Assembly (NCBI GenBank): GCA_030428945.1
Contig: JAUIEC010000003.1
Location: forward strand, 62,001 to 126,000
DNA from: Phycisphaerae bacterium
GTDB lineage: Bacteria; Planctomycetota; Phycisphaerae; UBA1845; Fen-1342
Direction of reading: 5' to 3'
DNA: 64,000 bases
How positions within the stretch are numbered: position 1 is the stretch's first letter; every line of letters starts with the position of its first letter. The translations under genes and the position numbers were made by a program. This document shows, piece by piece, positions 32,182 through 43,392 of this stretch. The notes beneath the pieces are model-generated. The model made no database searches and was not told where the DNA came from. It saw nothing but the letters and a program-made list of their open reading frames with translations.

Positions 32182-33312
32182 TTAGTCGTCACCGCCGGAG
32201 GCCGGGGTCGGCTTCGGCTTCGGGGCGTTCGGCCGGACGCGCTTGGCGGCCGCGTTGCGGGGTTCGGGCTGCAGGACGACGCGGACGACGAACTTCTGGT
32301 ATTCCTCTTCCTTGTCGTCGGTCATGATCGTGATGGTGGCGCCGTCGGCGGGGAATTCGCTGGCCGGCGGCAGGGTGGCCCGGATCTCGTGCATGGCGAG
32401 CGAGGCCTGCGGGCTGACGTTGGTCCGCGGCGGCATCACTTCGGCCTTGACCGATTCGTGGCTGGTCTCGATGCCGGTCACCTTGATCGGGGCGCTGGTC
32501 TGGTAGCGGACGCGGATGTAGCGCTGGATCGGGGTGCTGCCCTTGCGGGGCACGTAGAGGGTCAGCGGCGAGGTCTGAACGCGCGGGGCGACGTAGGCGC
32601 TGACGGGCACCTGCATGGTCGGGAAGCGCTCGTTGTCGGTCTTCAGCGTGACGGTCGTGGCGTTCGAGCCGAGCTTCAACTCGCCGGGCCGGGTCATGAC
32701 GGTCAGCTTGTACTTCTTGCCCTCGTCGAGTTCCTCGAGCTGGACGTTGAAGGCTTCCGAGCCGCGGGCGGCGGCCTCGTCGACGGTCAGCTTGACCTTC
32801 TCGTCGATGTTGCTGGTCAGCATCAGTTCCTTGCTGGCCGACGAGCCCTTCTCGAGGCCGGTGAAGGTGATCCGCGGGTTCGGGGACATCTCGAAGAGCT
32901 GCTTGATGCCGCCCTTGACCTGGATGGCGATCGTCGGGTTCTTCGGATCGTTGGTGTTGATCGTGACGGTCTGCGAGACCTTGGCCCGCACCTTCTTGGT
33001 GTTGTAGCTCAGGCGGAGCGGCTCGGATTCGCCCGGTCCGACCACCCGGCCGTTCCAGGTCGTGCCGTTGACCGGCTTGGCGACCGTGCAGCCGCACGAG
33101 CTCTTCAGCGAGACGATCTTCAGCGGCGCGTCGCCGACGTTCTTGATGAACAGTTCGGTCTCGCACTTCTCACCATACCACTTGGTGCCGAAGTCCCATT
33201 CGGTCGCGCTCAGCTCGATCTGGGGACCCGAGGTCGCTTCGGGGGCAGGGGTCTGGGCTACCGCGGCACCGGCCAGCAGGCCGAGCAGAATCGCAGGTAC
33301 AACTCGTTTCAT
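32182..33312 (-). CDS. exported DUF1573 protein (HYDIN/VesB-like Ig repeats)
   Basis: The 376-aa protein has a clear signal peptide (VVPAILLGLLAGAAVAQ). A DUF1573 domain follows (about 30-135), with the hallmarks DFGTKWYGE, ELFIKNVGDAPLKI and SSCGCTVAKP, whose CGC is the family cysteine motif. Two more Ig-like repeats run to about 345, and the end is Lys/Pro-rich. The family is abundant in planctomycetes and Bacteroidetes; its function is not established. The nearby rhodanese and MauE proteins, both thiol-linked, suggest that the CGCT cysteines are redox-active or metal-binding. It is followed by a strong terminator. Confidence 0.88.
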   Translation of the reverse strand: MKRVVPAILLGLLAGAAVAQTPAPEATSGPQIELSATEWDFGTKWYGEKCETELFIKNVGDAPLKIVSLKSSCGCTVAKPVNGTTWNGRVVGPGESEPLRLSYNTKKVRAKVSQTVTINTNDPKNPTIAIQVKGGIKQLFEMSPNPRITFTGLEKGSSASKELMLTSNIDEKVKLTVDEAAARGSEAFNVQLEELDEGKKYKLTVMTRPGELKLGSNATTVTLKTDNERFPTMQVPVSAYVAPRVQTSPLTLYVPRKGSTPIQRYIRVRYQTSAPIKVTGIETSHESVKAEVMPPRTNVSPQASLAMHEIRATLPPASEFPADGATITIMTDDKEEEYQKFVVRVVLQPEPRNAAAKRVRPNAPKPKPTPASGGDD

Positions 33313-33661
33313 GGCTTACGTCTCGCTTTCTTCGGGGTCTGTCGAATCTTCCGTTCTCACCGTCCGGCCAGGGCTCCCGCGGGACCGGCCGGGTGTCCTC
33401 CGGATGGACACCAGATTATTCGTTCCGGAGTGTACCGCGCTCGATCAGAAGCCGCGAAAGCGCCGGCCGCGAAGTTCCGAAACCGGGAGGGCAGCCCTGG
33501 GATCGGTCCCGGCGATACCTGCCGGATGTTCCGCAAGTATATGTTTTCGAGATGGTTACAGTTCTTTGTGGCTCGGAAGGAAACCGGGCCCGGATCCAGG
33601 GCGGCTGCCGCGGATCCGGGCCCGAAACGGTTCCCTGTGCTCGAGCCGGTCAGTCGCTCCG
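33313..33661. other. intergenic region with a 13-bp stem hairpin at the end of the tad operon
   Basis: This gap holds the promoter side of the DUF1573 gene and the 3' end of the tad transcript. CGGGCCCGGATCC (33585-33597) pairs with GGATCCGGGCCCG (33612-33624) around a 14-nt loop. On the minus strand it is followed by GGTTTCC rather than a T-run, so it is a weak intrinsic terminator or an RNA-stabilising 3' hairpin. No reading frame is supported. Confidence 0.6.
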
Positions 33662-34594
33662 TCAGCCGAAGGCCTTCATCAGGTTCAGGGCGGCCGGTCC
33701 GGCCAGGACGACGCCCATGGCCGGGAAGATGAACAGGACCAGCGGGATCATCAGCTTGACCGCGGTCTTCTGGGCGCGTTCCTCGGCTTCCTGGCGGCGC
33801 TTGGTCCGCATGGCGTCGCCCTGGTTGCGGAGGGCCTTGGCGATGCTGGTTCCGAAGCGTTCGGCCTGTCCGATCACGGAGATCATCGAGCGAAGTTCGT
33901 CGAGCCCGATGCGGGTGGCCATGTTGTTGAGTGCTTCCATGCGGGGGATGCCCATCTGGCCTTCCATCGTGGCGATCCGGAACTCCTCGGAGAGGTCGGG
34001 GTGCACGATGGCCATTTCCTCGCCGACGCGCTTGATGGCGGCGTCGAGGGCCAGGCCGGACTCGACCGAGACGACCAGCAGGTCGAGGATGTCGGGCAGT
34101 CCGCGGCGGACGCGGTCCTGGCGGGACTTGGTGGCCATGCCGAGCCAGACGCCGGGGGCGATGAAGCCGAGTCCGCCGAGGAAGGCGCAGGCGGCCGAGA
34201 TGCCGGCCACGTCGTAGCCGAGCGAGGCGGCCCCGATGCCACCGGCGATGACGCCGAGGGCCATGCAGGCGGTCTTCATGCCGAGGAAGAGCTTCTGGGC
34301 TTCGGGATGTCGGAAGCCGGCCTGCATCAGCTTCATCTTGAGCTGACTGATTTCGTCCTCGCTGGTCGGCATGATGATCCGGCTGAGGAGCGGTTCGGCC
34401 TTCTTGACGACCCGCTGGGTGGTCGAGGCGGCCTTTGCCTTCTCCTGGATCGCGGTGCTGTCATCGCCGCCGCCGCGGCGTCCTTCGAGGCGGCGCTTGA
34501 CCGTCTCCTTGGAGCGACTGGTGGCGGGGATGATGCTGTAGGCGATCAGGCCGCCGGCGATCCCGAGCAGTACGACGATTGTCACGAGGTCCAT
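33662..34594 (-). CDS. tadC: TadC, inner-membrane platform protein of the Tad pilus
   Basis: The 310-aa protein has an N-terminal membrane helix, a linker with basic and acidic stretches, and a type II secretion F domain with the typical GLPDILDLLVVSVESGLALDAAIKRVGEE helix pair (two runs), ending in a hydrophobic hairpin (LMIPLVLFIFPAMGVVLAGP). TadC with TadB forms the platform that passes pilin from the membrane to the growing Flp fibre, powered by TadA. It is the last gene of the locus and lies 13 bp after tadB. Confidence 0.93.
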   Translation of the reverse strand: MDLVTIVVLLGIAGGLIAYSIIPATSRSKETVKRRLEGRRGGGDDSTAIQEKAKAASTTQRVVKKAEPLLSRIIMPTSEDEISQLKMKLMQAGFRHPEAQKLFLGMKTACMALGVIAGGIGAASLGYDVAGISAACAFLGGLGFIAPGVWLGMATKSRQDRVRRGLPDILDLLVVSVESGLALDAAIKRVGEEMAIVHPDLSEEFRIATMEGQMGIPRMEALNNMATRIGLDELRSMISVIGQAERFGTSIAKALRNQGDAMRTKRRQEAEERAQKTAVKLMIPLVLFIFPAMGVVLAGPAALNLMKAFG

Positions 34595-34607
34595 GATCGA
34601 CCCTCAG

Positions 34608-35603
34608 CTACACTTTGATGTTGATGATCTTCTTGATCATCATCCAACCCATGATCATCTGCACGATCGCGAACATCGCCATCATCTGGCCGGTGGGATC
34701 GGCCCAGAGCATTTCGGCGTACTCATAGTTGATCTTCAGCATGGCCATGAAGACGACCACCGGCAGGGCCAGCAGGACGGCCCCGGACAGGCGTCCTTCG
34801 GCGGTCAGTGCCTGGACGGTGCCGAACAGCTTGATCCGGTCGCGGATCACGCCGCTGATCTTGTCGAGCACTTCGGCCAGGTCGCCGCCGGTCTGCCGCT
34901 GGATCAGGACCGCGGTGACGAAGAAGCGGACGTCGAGAACGTTCATCCGGTCGGCGAAGTTCTTCAGGGCGTCGTCGATCTTGAGGCCGAGGTTCTGTTC
35001 GTGGAAGACGCGGCCGAACTCGGTGCCGGCCGGGTCGGGCAGTTCGTTGGCGACGAGCTGCATGCCGCTGGCGAGCGAGTGACCGGCCCGCAGTGCCTGG
35101 CTGAGCAGTTCGAAGACGTCGGGGAGCTGCAGCATCAGCTTGTTGAGTCGCTTCTTGCGGCGGCGGTTGAAGTAGAAGACCGGCAGGATGTAGGTCGCCA
35201 GGGCGAAGCCGAGCCCGGCCAGGATCGGCAGCCCGAGGACCAGCATGAGGGCCATGCCGACGCTGGCGACCAGGGTCAGGTTCACCAGCAGTTGCGGGGC
35301 CGAGATCTTCATGTTGGCCTGTTCGAGCGTCTTCTGGAGCCGCTCGGTCATCCGCAGGTTGGCGAGCATGTGTCCGAAGACGCCCTCGACCTTGGGACCC
35401 TGCTTGCGCAGGTCCTCGTAGCCGGTCGGTTGGCGCTGTCCGGTCGAGGACTTGCCTTTCAGCCGGCTGGCGATCTTCTTCTTGGAGGTCTTCTTCAGAT
35501 CGCCGACCAGCTGGGCGACGCCGTACAGCGCCATCAGCGGACCGAGGATCAGCAACGACAGCAGCAGGACGTCGTTGGTGGCTACAGCTAGCAGTGCATT
35601 CAT
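34608..35603 (-). CDS. tadB: TadB, inner-membrane platform protein of the Tad pilus
   Basis: The start at ATG 35603 ([11 protein letters not shown]) gives 331 aa; the longer frame would run into tadA. It has an N-terminal membrane helix, a cytoplasmic basic linker ([15 protein letters not shown]), then the T2SS-F domain with [27 protein letters not shown] (two runs) and terminal helices. It differs from TadC in sequence, as expected for the paralogous pair. It lies 34 bp after tadA in the same operon. Confidence 0.93.
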   Translation of the reverse strand: MNALLAVATNDVLLLSLLILGPLMALYGVAQLVGDLKKTSKKKIASRLKGKSSTGQRQPTGYEDLRKQGPKVEGVFGHMLANLRMTERLQKTLEQANMKISAPQLLVNLTLVASVGMALMLVLGLPILAGLGFALATYILPVFYFNRRRKKRLNKLMLQLPDVFELLSQALRAGHSLASGMQLVANELPDPAGTEFGRVFHEQNLGLKIDDALKNFADRMNVLDVRFFVTAVLIQRQTGGDLAEVLDKISGVIRDRIKLFGTVQALTAEGRLSGAVLLALPVVVFMAMLKINYEYAEMLWADPTGQMMAMFAIVQMIMGWMMIKKIINIKV

Positions 35604-35637
35604 CGGAGCACCTGTCGCATTGGGTTCGGCCTGGTCA

Positions 35638-37137
<1,500 letters not shown>

Positions 37138-37167
37138 CACGCAGCTCCCGCCCGACAGTTCGGGCCG

Positions 37168-38391
37168 CTAGGCCTTGGCTCCGGCGAAGAAACCAAACAA
37201 ACCCTTCTTCCCGGCTTCCCCCTCGGTGACGCTCACGGGCAGTCCGCCGCCGGCGAGGGCCAGCGCGACCTGCCGGTAGGCCAGCCGCAGCTTGGCCTTC
37301 GGGGCGTGCAGGTGCAGGGGGGAACCGATGTTGACGGCCCCGGAACTGGTGCGCCAGTCGTCCGGGATCGTGAAGTCCATCTTCCGCTTGAGCGTCGTCT
37401 CGACGTCGCCCTGTTCGAGATAGCCGGCGTCGCGGCCGGCCCGGTTGCAGACCATCCGGATGCGGTCGCCGGCATATCCGGTCGCGGCGAAGTGCTGCAG
37501 GACCCGGTCGGCCGTCCGCACGCTCGGCACCAGCAGTTGCAGCACCAGCAGGACCACGTCGGCCATGTCGTAGACCGCCCGGGCGGTCGGATCGAAACGG
37601 GCCGGGACGTCGACGATCACGAAGTCGTAGTGTTCCTGCAGGGCCGAGATCACGCTGGCGCAGTGCCCGGCGCTGATCTGCTCGGCCTGGCTGAAGTCGT
37701 TCGGGCGGGTCAGGATGTGCAGCCCGGTCGGGTGCTTGTACATCGCCCGCTCGATCATTCCGGTGTCGATTGCCTCGCCGGTCTCGCACAGTTCCGCGAT
37801 CGTGTAGTTCGGGGCCGCGTCGAGCTGCATCGCGACCTGGCCGAAGCGCAGGTCGAGGTCGACCAGGGCGACCTTCGGGTGTCCCTCGCCGGCCCACTCG
37901 TCTTCGAGCTGGCTCAGTTCGGCCCCGAGGTTGACGGTCAGCTGGGTCGCCCCGACGCCGCCGCCGGTGCCGACGACCGTCAGCAGGCGGCCGAGCCGGC
38001 GTCCCCCGTCGACCGATTCCTGTCCGACGCGGTTGAGGATCTCGGCCAGTTGCTCGGGCGGGAAGGGTTTCCAGAGGAACTCCTTCATGCCGGCCCGCAT
38101 GGCCTTCATGACCAGTTCCGCGTCGCGGTCCTCGGTCATGGCGATCGCGGCGATGTTGTCCTTGTGGCGCTCGATCAGCGGCGCGACCACTTCCATCATC
38201 GCCTGGGCGTTCGGGTCGAGGTGGCACAGCAGCAGTTCGGCCGGGAACTGGGTCAGGGCCTGGTTGAGCAGGCCGGGCTCATCGATCTCGGCGACGATCT
38301 TGACCCCGGGGATGCCGAGGAGGACCGCGCGCAGATCGTTGGCGACGGATTCGTCCGTGTTCAGAACGATGACGCGTACAGTGTGACTCAC
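37168..38391 (-). CDS. tadZ: TadZ/CpaE, receiver-like plus ParA/MinD-type ATPase
   Basis: The 407-aa protein has an N-terminal receiver-like domain (residues 1-125; VIVLNTDES, CHLDPNAQ, AMTEDRD, WKPFPPEQ), which looks degenerate, then a ParA/MinD-like ATPase domain. The nucleotide loop reads GTGGGVGATQL in place of the usual KGGvGKT, so the signature lysine is altered, as in many CpaE proteins. VALVDLDLRFGQ and FVIVDVPARFDP are the Walker A'/B strands. TadZ/CpaE places the pilus machine at the pole. A second TadZ-like gene lies at 62079. Confidence 0.92.
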   Translation of the reverse strand: MSHTVRVIVLNTDESVANDLRAVLLGIPGVKIVAEIDEPGLLNQALTQFPAELLLCHLDPNAQAMMEVVAPLIERHKDNIAAIAMTEDRDAELVMKAMRAGMKEFLWKPFPPEQLAEILNRVGQESVDGGRRLGRLLTVVGTGGGVGATQLTVNLGAELSQLEDEWAGEGHPKVALVDLDLRFGQVAMQLDAAPNYTIAELCETGEAIDTGMIERAMYKHPTGLHILTRPNDFSQAEQISAGHCASVISALQEHYDFVIVDVPARFDPTARAVYDMADVVLLVLQLLVPSVRTADRVLQHFAATGYAGDRIRMVCNRAGRDAGYLEQGDVETTLKRKMDFTIPDDWRTSSGAVNIGSPLHLHAPKAKLRLAYRQVALALAGGGLPVSVTEGEAGKKGLFGFFAGAKA

Positions 38392-38441
38392 AGCTGTCGT
38401 AGTCCTTGCCGAGCCCCGGCGGAGGGGCTTCCCGGGAGGCG

Positions 38442-38473
38442 GGCCGCGGGCGGGTGTCCGTCCGCCCGCGGCC
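38442..38473 (-). other. 12-bp stem hairpin between tadG and tadZ
   Basis: GGCCGCGGGCGG (38442-38453) pairs perfectly with CCGCCCGCGGCC (38462-38473) around an 8-nt loop in the 108-bp tadG-tadZ spacer. There is no T-run on the minus strand. It may mark an RNA processing or attenuation site. Confidence 0.6.
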
Positions 38474-38499
38474 GCCGGCCCGGGTGTGTTCCCTGAACG

Positions 38500-40305
38500 T
38501 TACTCAATCAACGCGACGGGTCGCTTGCCACCGAGCGCCCGGAAGATGTCCTCCAGCTGTTCGGTGTATTCCTCCGGCGAGCCGACCGCGTAGAACTCCT
38601 GGCCCTTGCCGATCGCGGCGATCTCCTGCATCAGTCCGCGGTCGACGCCGTAGCCGACGCTGACCGTGTGGATCACCATGTGGTCGTCGGCGGCCTGCTC
38701 GGCCCGGTCGACGGCGAACTGCCGCGAGGCGGCGCTGCCGTCGCCGAGGAAGTTGCCCTGCTCGTCGGTGTTGGCGACGCCGTCCGACATCAGCATGATC
38801 ACCTTCCGCGAGTTGCCGCGGGCCCGATCGCTCTTCAGTTCGGCGTAGGCTTCCATCAGGCCGCCGGCGATGTTCGTCGCCCGGTCGTAGTGCCCGCTCT
38901 GGCGGGCGTAGAGCGTGTCGGCGATGTCCTGCAGGTTGGCCGTCAGGTTGACCTCGTGCCGCGACGTGCTGGCGAAGATCTCCAGCGAGACGTGGTCGAG
39001 GCTGTCCAGTTCCGAGATCGTGTCGATCATCGTCTGGACCGCGTCCTTGGTCGCCCGCAGCGGCTGCTCGGGGGTCGCCCACAGGTTCGTGTTCCGGTAG
39101 TTCTCGGGGTAGTAGTCGATCAGGTAGTCGGTCAACGTCTTCAGCCCGTAGCGATACCGGAACTCGGTCTGCTGGTACTTGTAGACCGAGTGGTTGGCGA
39201 CGAAGTCGATGTAGCCCGTCCAGCTCCAGCCACCGTTCCGCCACTCCGGATACGGTTCCCAGGCCGTCATCTCGTTGTTCTCGAGCTTGTTGTCACCGTC
39301 GCCGGACTGGTTGAAGCCCTGCCCGCCGTCGGTCTGCACGTCGAACTTGCCGCCGTTCTTGCCGCTCCGCCACTCGGCCAGGCCGAGCAGCACGGCGATC
39401 CGGTTCCGCCAGTGCGACTTCGTGCCGTCGTAGTAGCCGCTCATCAGGGCGCTCGCTTCCGAGGCGCTGTAGCCGCGGGCGATCAGCTCGTCTTCCAGGT
39501 CGCCGTCGTTGATCGTCTGGCCCTTGCGGTAGTAGACCAGGCCCTCGTCATCGGTCGCGTCGTACGAGCCCGGCAGCAGCGGGTCGCCCCACTCCTCCAT
39601 CAGGCCGAAGGTCGGACCGGTGTCGTCGGCGTACTCCGTCTCCGTCTCCGGACCCGGCATGTACGGACGCGAAGGCTCCGGACCGTTCAGGGCCGCCCAG
39701 ACGTCCCGCAGGTTCGACGAACCGCCGTCACCACGATCCCAGTACCGCAACTGGCTGTCGTGACACATCGAGTTCGACAGGTCGATCACCACCGCGATGT
39801 CACGCGGCACCAGCACGGCCGCCGCGGTCGCTTCCAGACCGTGCGTGTCGTGCCCGAGCGCCCGGGCGAACATCAACTGGATCGGACCGGCCGCCGAGTT
39901 GCTGCTGCGCCGCAGCGTCACGCGGGTCGCGTCGTACGGCTCACCCGTCTGCTGGAAGGTGAACTTGCCGGTCGCCGCGTTGTAGGTCGCGCGACCCATC
40001 TCGACGTTGCTCGCCGCCGTGACGCCCATCTCGGCCGCGAAGACCGGGTTCTTGCGGGCCACCTCGTCGGCTGCTTCGACGACCAGTTCGTCCACGTCGC
40101 CGTCTCCGCCGCCGATCAACTGACCGGCCGCCGCCAGCGCGGCCGCGTCGGCCGCCCGCTGCAGTTCGGACTTGGCGGTGTAGAGGGCACCCATGTCGAT
40201 CGCGAGCGCCGCGAACGCCATGATGACTGTCAGGGAGATCGCCACATAGACAACGACGGCCCCCCGTCGCTGATGCCGTGGTTTCGCTTGCTGCACCCAA
40301 CCCAT
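38500..40305 (-). CDS. tadG: TadG-like pseudopilin-associated protein with von Willebrand A domain
   Basis: The start at ATG 40305 is set by GGAGG nine bases upstream; the frame is open further. The 601-aa protein has an arginine-rich N-terminus and one membrane helix (GAVVVYVAISLTVIMAFAAL), then the TadE/TadG-type DMGALYTAKSELQRAADAAALAAA segment, a short Ig-like stretch, and a von Willebrand A domain whose MIDAS motif is DLSNS (D175, S177, S179). A long insert (about 200-370) splits the vWA fold. It probably sits in the periplasm or on the surface, with metal-dependent adhesion at the pilus base or tip. Confidence 0.9.
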   Translation of the reverse strand: MGWVQQAKPRHQRRGAVVVYVAISLTVIMAFAALAIDMGALYTAKSELQRAADAAALAAAGQLIGGGDGDVDELVVEAADEVARKNPVFAAEMGVTAASNVEMGRATYNAATGKFTFQQTGEPYDATRVTLRRSSNSAAGPIQLMFARALGHDTHGLEATAAAVLVPRDIAVVIDLSNSMCHDSQLRYWDRGDGGSSNLRDVWAALNGPEPSRPYMPGPETETEYADDTGPTFGLMEEWGDPLLPGSYDATDDEGLVYYRKGQTINDGDLEDELIARGYSASEASALMSGYYDGTKSHWRNRIAVLLGLAEWRSGKNGGKFDVQTDGGQGFNQSGDGDNKLENNEMTAWEPYPEWRNGGWSWTGYIDFVANHSVYKYQQTEFRYRYGLKTLTDYLIDYYPENYRNTNLWATPEQPLRATKDAVQTMIDTISELDSLDHVSLEIFASTSRHEVNLTANLQDIADTLYARQSGHYDRATNIAGGLMEAYAELKSDRARGNSRKVIMLMSDGVANTDEQGNFLGDGSAASRQFAVDRAEQAADDHMVIHTVSVGYGVDRGLMQEIAAIGKGQEFYAVGSPEEYTEQLEDIFRALGGKRPVALIE

Positions 40306-40453
40306 ACAAAGTACCTCCGGCTGTTGTGTACGCTGTCGCCCCAAACGTCCTCGTACCCAGACAGCTGACACCCGGAGTCCGTTCCGGATGCGACCCCGGT
40401 CCCGGACCGGCAGGCGCAAACCCGCCGGCCCGGTCCCCGGACCGCTTGTTCCC

Positions 40454-42007
40454 TTAGTTGCTGTCCGCCCCTCCGGACGGACCAATCGGGCCCCGGAGCT
40501 GCATGGTGTTCGAAGCACCGTACAGTTCCTCCGGACGCACCGGCCACGAGTGATTCACCCGGGCCTGCAGGGCAGGCTGGTCCGCGTTCTCACTCTCAAG
40601 CATTCCATACAAGTACAGTTCCATGTCGTTCGGCTGGCCCTGGTTGCGTCCCGGCAGGTACGTGACCTGGTCGGCCGTGATCGGTTCGACCAGTTCCGGC
40701 GTCACCAGCACGACCAGTTCGGTCTCGTCGGACTGATAATCGACGCTGCGGAACAGGGCCCCGAGCACCGGGATCTTGCCCAGCCCCGGAATCTCGCGCG
40801 AGACCGCCCGGATCCGCTCGCTGAGCAGCCCGCCGACCGCGAAGGTCTGCCCGCTGCCCAGTTCGACCGTCGTGTCGACCCGGCGGGTCGAGAAGCCCGG
40901 AATCGAGATGCCGCTGAAGACGACCGAGTTGGCGAAGTCCGGCTCGCTGATCTCCGGCGAGACCTGCAGCCGAATCCGGTTGTCGTCGAGGATCGCCGGC
41001 GTGAAGTTCAGCCGGGCGCCGAATTCCTTGTACTCGATCTTGATCCGCTCATCGGTCGTGATCGGAATCGGAATCTCACCACCGGCCAGGAAGCTGGCCT
41101 TCTGCCCGTTCATCGCCACCAGGTTCGGCTCGGCCAGCACCTTCAGGAGACCGTTCTCCTGCAGGGCCCGCACGAAGACCTGCGTCTGCACGCGCGGGAA
41201 ACCGAGGCTCAGCGTCGTCGCGGCCGTCACCGGGATTCCGCCGGCGCCCGTCACGAACGGCACGTTGCCGGTCACGTCGAAGCCTTCCGGCGCGCCGATG
41301 TTCGTCGGGTTGATCCCGTCGAGATTCGACAGCGCGAAGGCATCCTTGAAGTTGTCACCGGCCAGGAAGCCGTTGAAACCAAGCTGACGCCCGGCGCTGC
41401 GGTTGACCTCGGCAACCGTCACGCGCAGCAGGACCTGCTGGACGCCGGCCACCGACATGTGGTTGACGACGTTGGCCGAGAACACCTTGGCGACCTCGAG
41501 GATCCGCTCGGCCGAGTCCGGGTTCGGCACCCGGCCGGTCAGCACGATCGAGTCGAGCAGGGCGTGGGCCTTGACATCGGCCCGCGGTACCGCGGTGCGG
41601 ATGCTGGCCAGCAGGCGATCGAGTTCCAGGTCGATCGCCAGGTCGAAGACCTGCTGGGTGTCGCCCGCGCTGAAGGCGATCAACTGGGTCGTGCCGAAGG
41701 CCTGGCCGGTGACCAGGATCTGGGTCGGCGTGATCGCGGTGACGGTGGCGAAGTCGGGCTTGGCCAGGCGCACCTCGCGAATCGGCTCGCTGAATTCGAC
41801 CACGACCGACTTGTTGACCGGGACGCGAATCAACTGGCCCTGCGTCTGAACGTCGCGGACCGTGACGCGAATCCCGCCGCCGGTGTTGTTGACCTGGGCG
41901 GACAGCGGTGCGGCCAGGCTGGCGGCCGCGACGGCGGCAGACAGCAGGGCCCGCATGGGGCGCCGGATTGATACAGGCTGACGATCCTTCGTTGCCGCGC
42001 TACTCAT
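40454..42007 (-). CDS. rcpA: RcpA/CpaC secretin of the Tad pilus
   Basis: The 517-aa protein has a signal peptide (MRALLSAAVAAASLAAPLSAQ after a basic N-terminus), a pilus-assembly N-domain (VPVNKSVVVEFSEPIREVRLAKP, in two runs), a BON-like segment (ALLDSIVLTGRVPNPDSAERI) and the secretin homology domain with LSEPN-type LKVLAEPNLVAMNGQ and the VPVLGALFR-like KIPVLGALFRS end. It forms the outer-membrane ring through which the Flp pilus passes. Its ATG overlaps the rcpC stop (ATGA), so ring and assembly subunits are coupled. Confidence 0.95.
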   Translation of the reverse strand: MSSAATKDRQPVSIRRPMRALLSAAVAAASLAAPLSAQVNNTGGGIRVTVRDVQTQGQLIRVPVNKSVVVEFSEPIREVRLAKPDFATVTAITPTQILVTGQAFGTTQLIAFSAGDTQQVFDLAIDLELDRLLASIRTAVPRADVKAHALLDSIVLTGRVPNPDSAERILEVAKVFSANVVNHMSVAGVQQVLLRVTVAEVNRSAGRQLGFNGFLAGDNFKDAFALSNLDGINPTNIGAPEGFDVTGNVPFVTGAGGIPVTAATTLSLGFPRVQTQVFVRALQENGLLKVLAEPNLVAMNGQKASFLAGGEIPIPITTDERIKIEYKEFGARLNFTPAILDDNRIRLQVSPEISEPDFANSVVFSGISIPGFSTRRVDTTVELGSGQTFAVGGLLSERIRAVSREIPGLGKIPVLGALFRSVDYQSDETELVVLVTPELVEPITADQVTYLPGRNQGQPNDMELYLYGMLESENADQPALQARVNHSWPVRPEELYGASNTMQLRGPIGPSGGADSN

Positions 42008-43194
42008 CCGAAAAGCTCCTGTGGCTTGATTACTTCGGCGGGCTCGTTCGGCTCGCCACCGGCGTCACCAGCATCGGACCCATTCCGACGCTGCTGCGTG
42101 TTCCGCTTGCGCGGGTTCTTTCCGCGACGTTCCTGGCCGCGGGTTTCTGCGGGCAGCAGCGGCGGCTGGTAGCCGTCGTTCTGCTCGAAGACGTTGCCGC
42201 CCGATTCGCCCAGTTGAATCGGCTCGAACGGATGTTCGGCCGTCCAGCCGAGGCGGGTCAGGCTGTCGCCGTTGTAGACGGCCATGGTCCAGATGACCTC
42301 GGGCTGCTTGGGCTTGGGCGCGGCGACGACCGGTTCCGGCTCGGGCTCGGGTTCGGGCTCGACGTCGGCTTCCTGGTTGCCGCCGAAGAGCGACTCGAAG
42401 AAGCCGGCGATCTGGTCGCCGACCGGCGGGCCGCTCTCCTCGGGTTCATCCTCTTCCGGCTCGACCAGGCCGAGCAGTTCGTCCTCGGTGATCGCCGCCA
42501 GTTGTCCGTTGGAGACCGGCAGGTCGCCGGTGCTTCGCATGCTGAGCTTGATCTTGCCGCGCTGTTCGGCCAGGTGCAGCGGCGGGACGTGCTGCGGGCG
42601 GACCAGCAGCGTCACGGCCCGGGCCGGCTTGGCCGGGCGGCGTTCGCCGTCGGCGGAGGTCGCGTTCGGGTTCGACGGGGCGATCCGGGCGCCGACCGCG
42701 GCGACCTGGACCTTCTCGACGACCGTCTTGGCGATCGTCTCGTTCCGGTTGTTGGCCCGGACGGTGAACAGTCCGATCACGTCGACGAAGACACCCGGCT
42801 GCAGGTGGCTGTCGACGCCGGAGCTTTCGTCGACCTTGACGGCCACGGCCCGGAAGCCCTCGGGGACGTTGATGCCCGGCATCTGTCCGGGGGCCAGCAG
42901 CATCGAGTTCAGAATCGGCACGCCGGCGGGAACGCCGGTGTGCGGGACGCGCCCGACGATGTTCTCCTTCTTGGAGATGGCCGTCTGGGGCGCGAGTTCG
43001 AGCGGGAACTCGAGGGGTGTCAGGTTTTCCTCGGTGACCGGCGAGCCGCGCGGGACGTCCTGGGTGACCGACCAGAGGGTGACCAGCTTGGTCGGCTTGC
43101 CCTGGGCTTTCTGAAGGTGGTCAAACCCCATCTTCGCGGCGAAGCCGGCAATGGCGAGACCTGCTACGAGCGGAATCAGAGCTTTCGGATTCAT
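42004..43194 (-). CDS. rcpC: RcpC/CpaB pilus assembly protein
   Basis: The 396-aa protein has an N-terminal membrane helix (LIPLVAGLAIAGFAA) and the SAF/CpaB domain: VPRGSPVTEENLTPLEFP, then GVPAGVPILNSML, VKVDESSGVDSHLQPGVFVDVIG and a VTLLVRPQHVPPLHLAEQRGKI segment. The C-terminal half is acidic and low complexity (runs of EPEPEP), then basic (RRGKNPRKRNTQQRR), longer than usual for CpaB. The SAF domain may bind peptidoglycan sugars and help seat the secretin. Confidence 0.92.
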   Translation of the reverse strand: MNPKALIPLVAGLAIAGFAAKMGFDHLQKAQGKPTKLVTLWSVTQDVPRGSPVTEENLTPLEFPLELAPQTAISKKENIVGRVPHTGVPAGVPILNSMLLAPGQMPGINVPEGFRAVAVKVDESSGVDSHLQPGVFVDVIGLFTVRANNRNETIAKTVVEKVQVAAVGARIAPSNPNATSADGERRPAKPARAVTLLVRPQHVPPLHLAEQRGKIKLSMRSTGDLPVSNGQLAAITEDELLGLVEPEEDEPEESGPPVGDQIAGFFESLFGGNQEADVEPEPEPEPEPVVAAPKPKQPEVIWTMAVYNGDSLTRLGWTAEHPFEPIQLGESGGNVFEQNDGYQPPLLPAETRGQERRGKNPRKRNTQQRRNGSDAGDAGGEPNEPAEVIKPQELFG

Positions 43195-43392
43195 ATCGCC
43201 GTTCCCATCGATCCTGCGGAGTCGGGCAGGGCGGGATGCTTCCCGCGCGAACCTTCCCGATCCGGTTTGGTTACTGACAGCTTGGCGCGGGTCGCTTCGT
43301 TCAGCGGACGCCGTTCGTCCGGGCGGACGCCGCGTCCGCGCTGCAGGTCACCGCTCGCGCCGGCGGCACCTGCTCTTCCATCGGCTAGTTCG

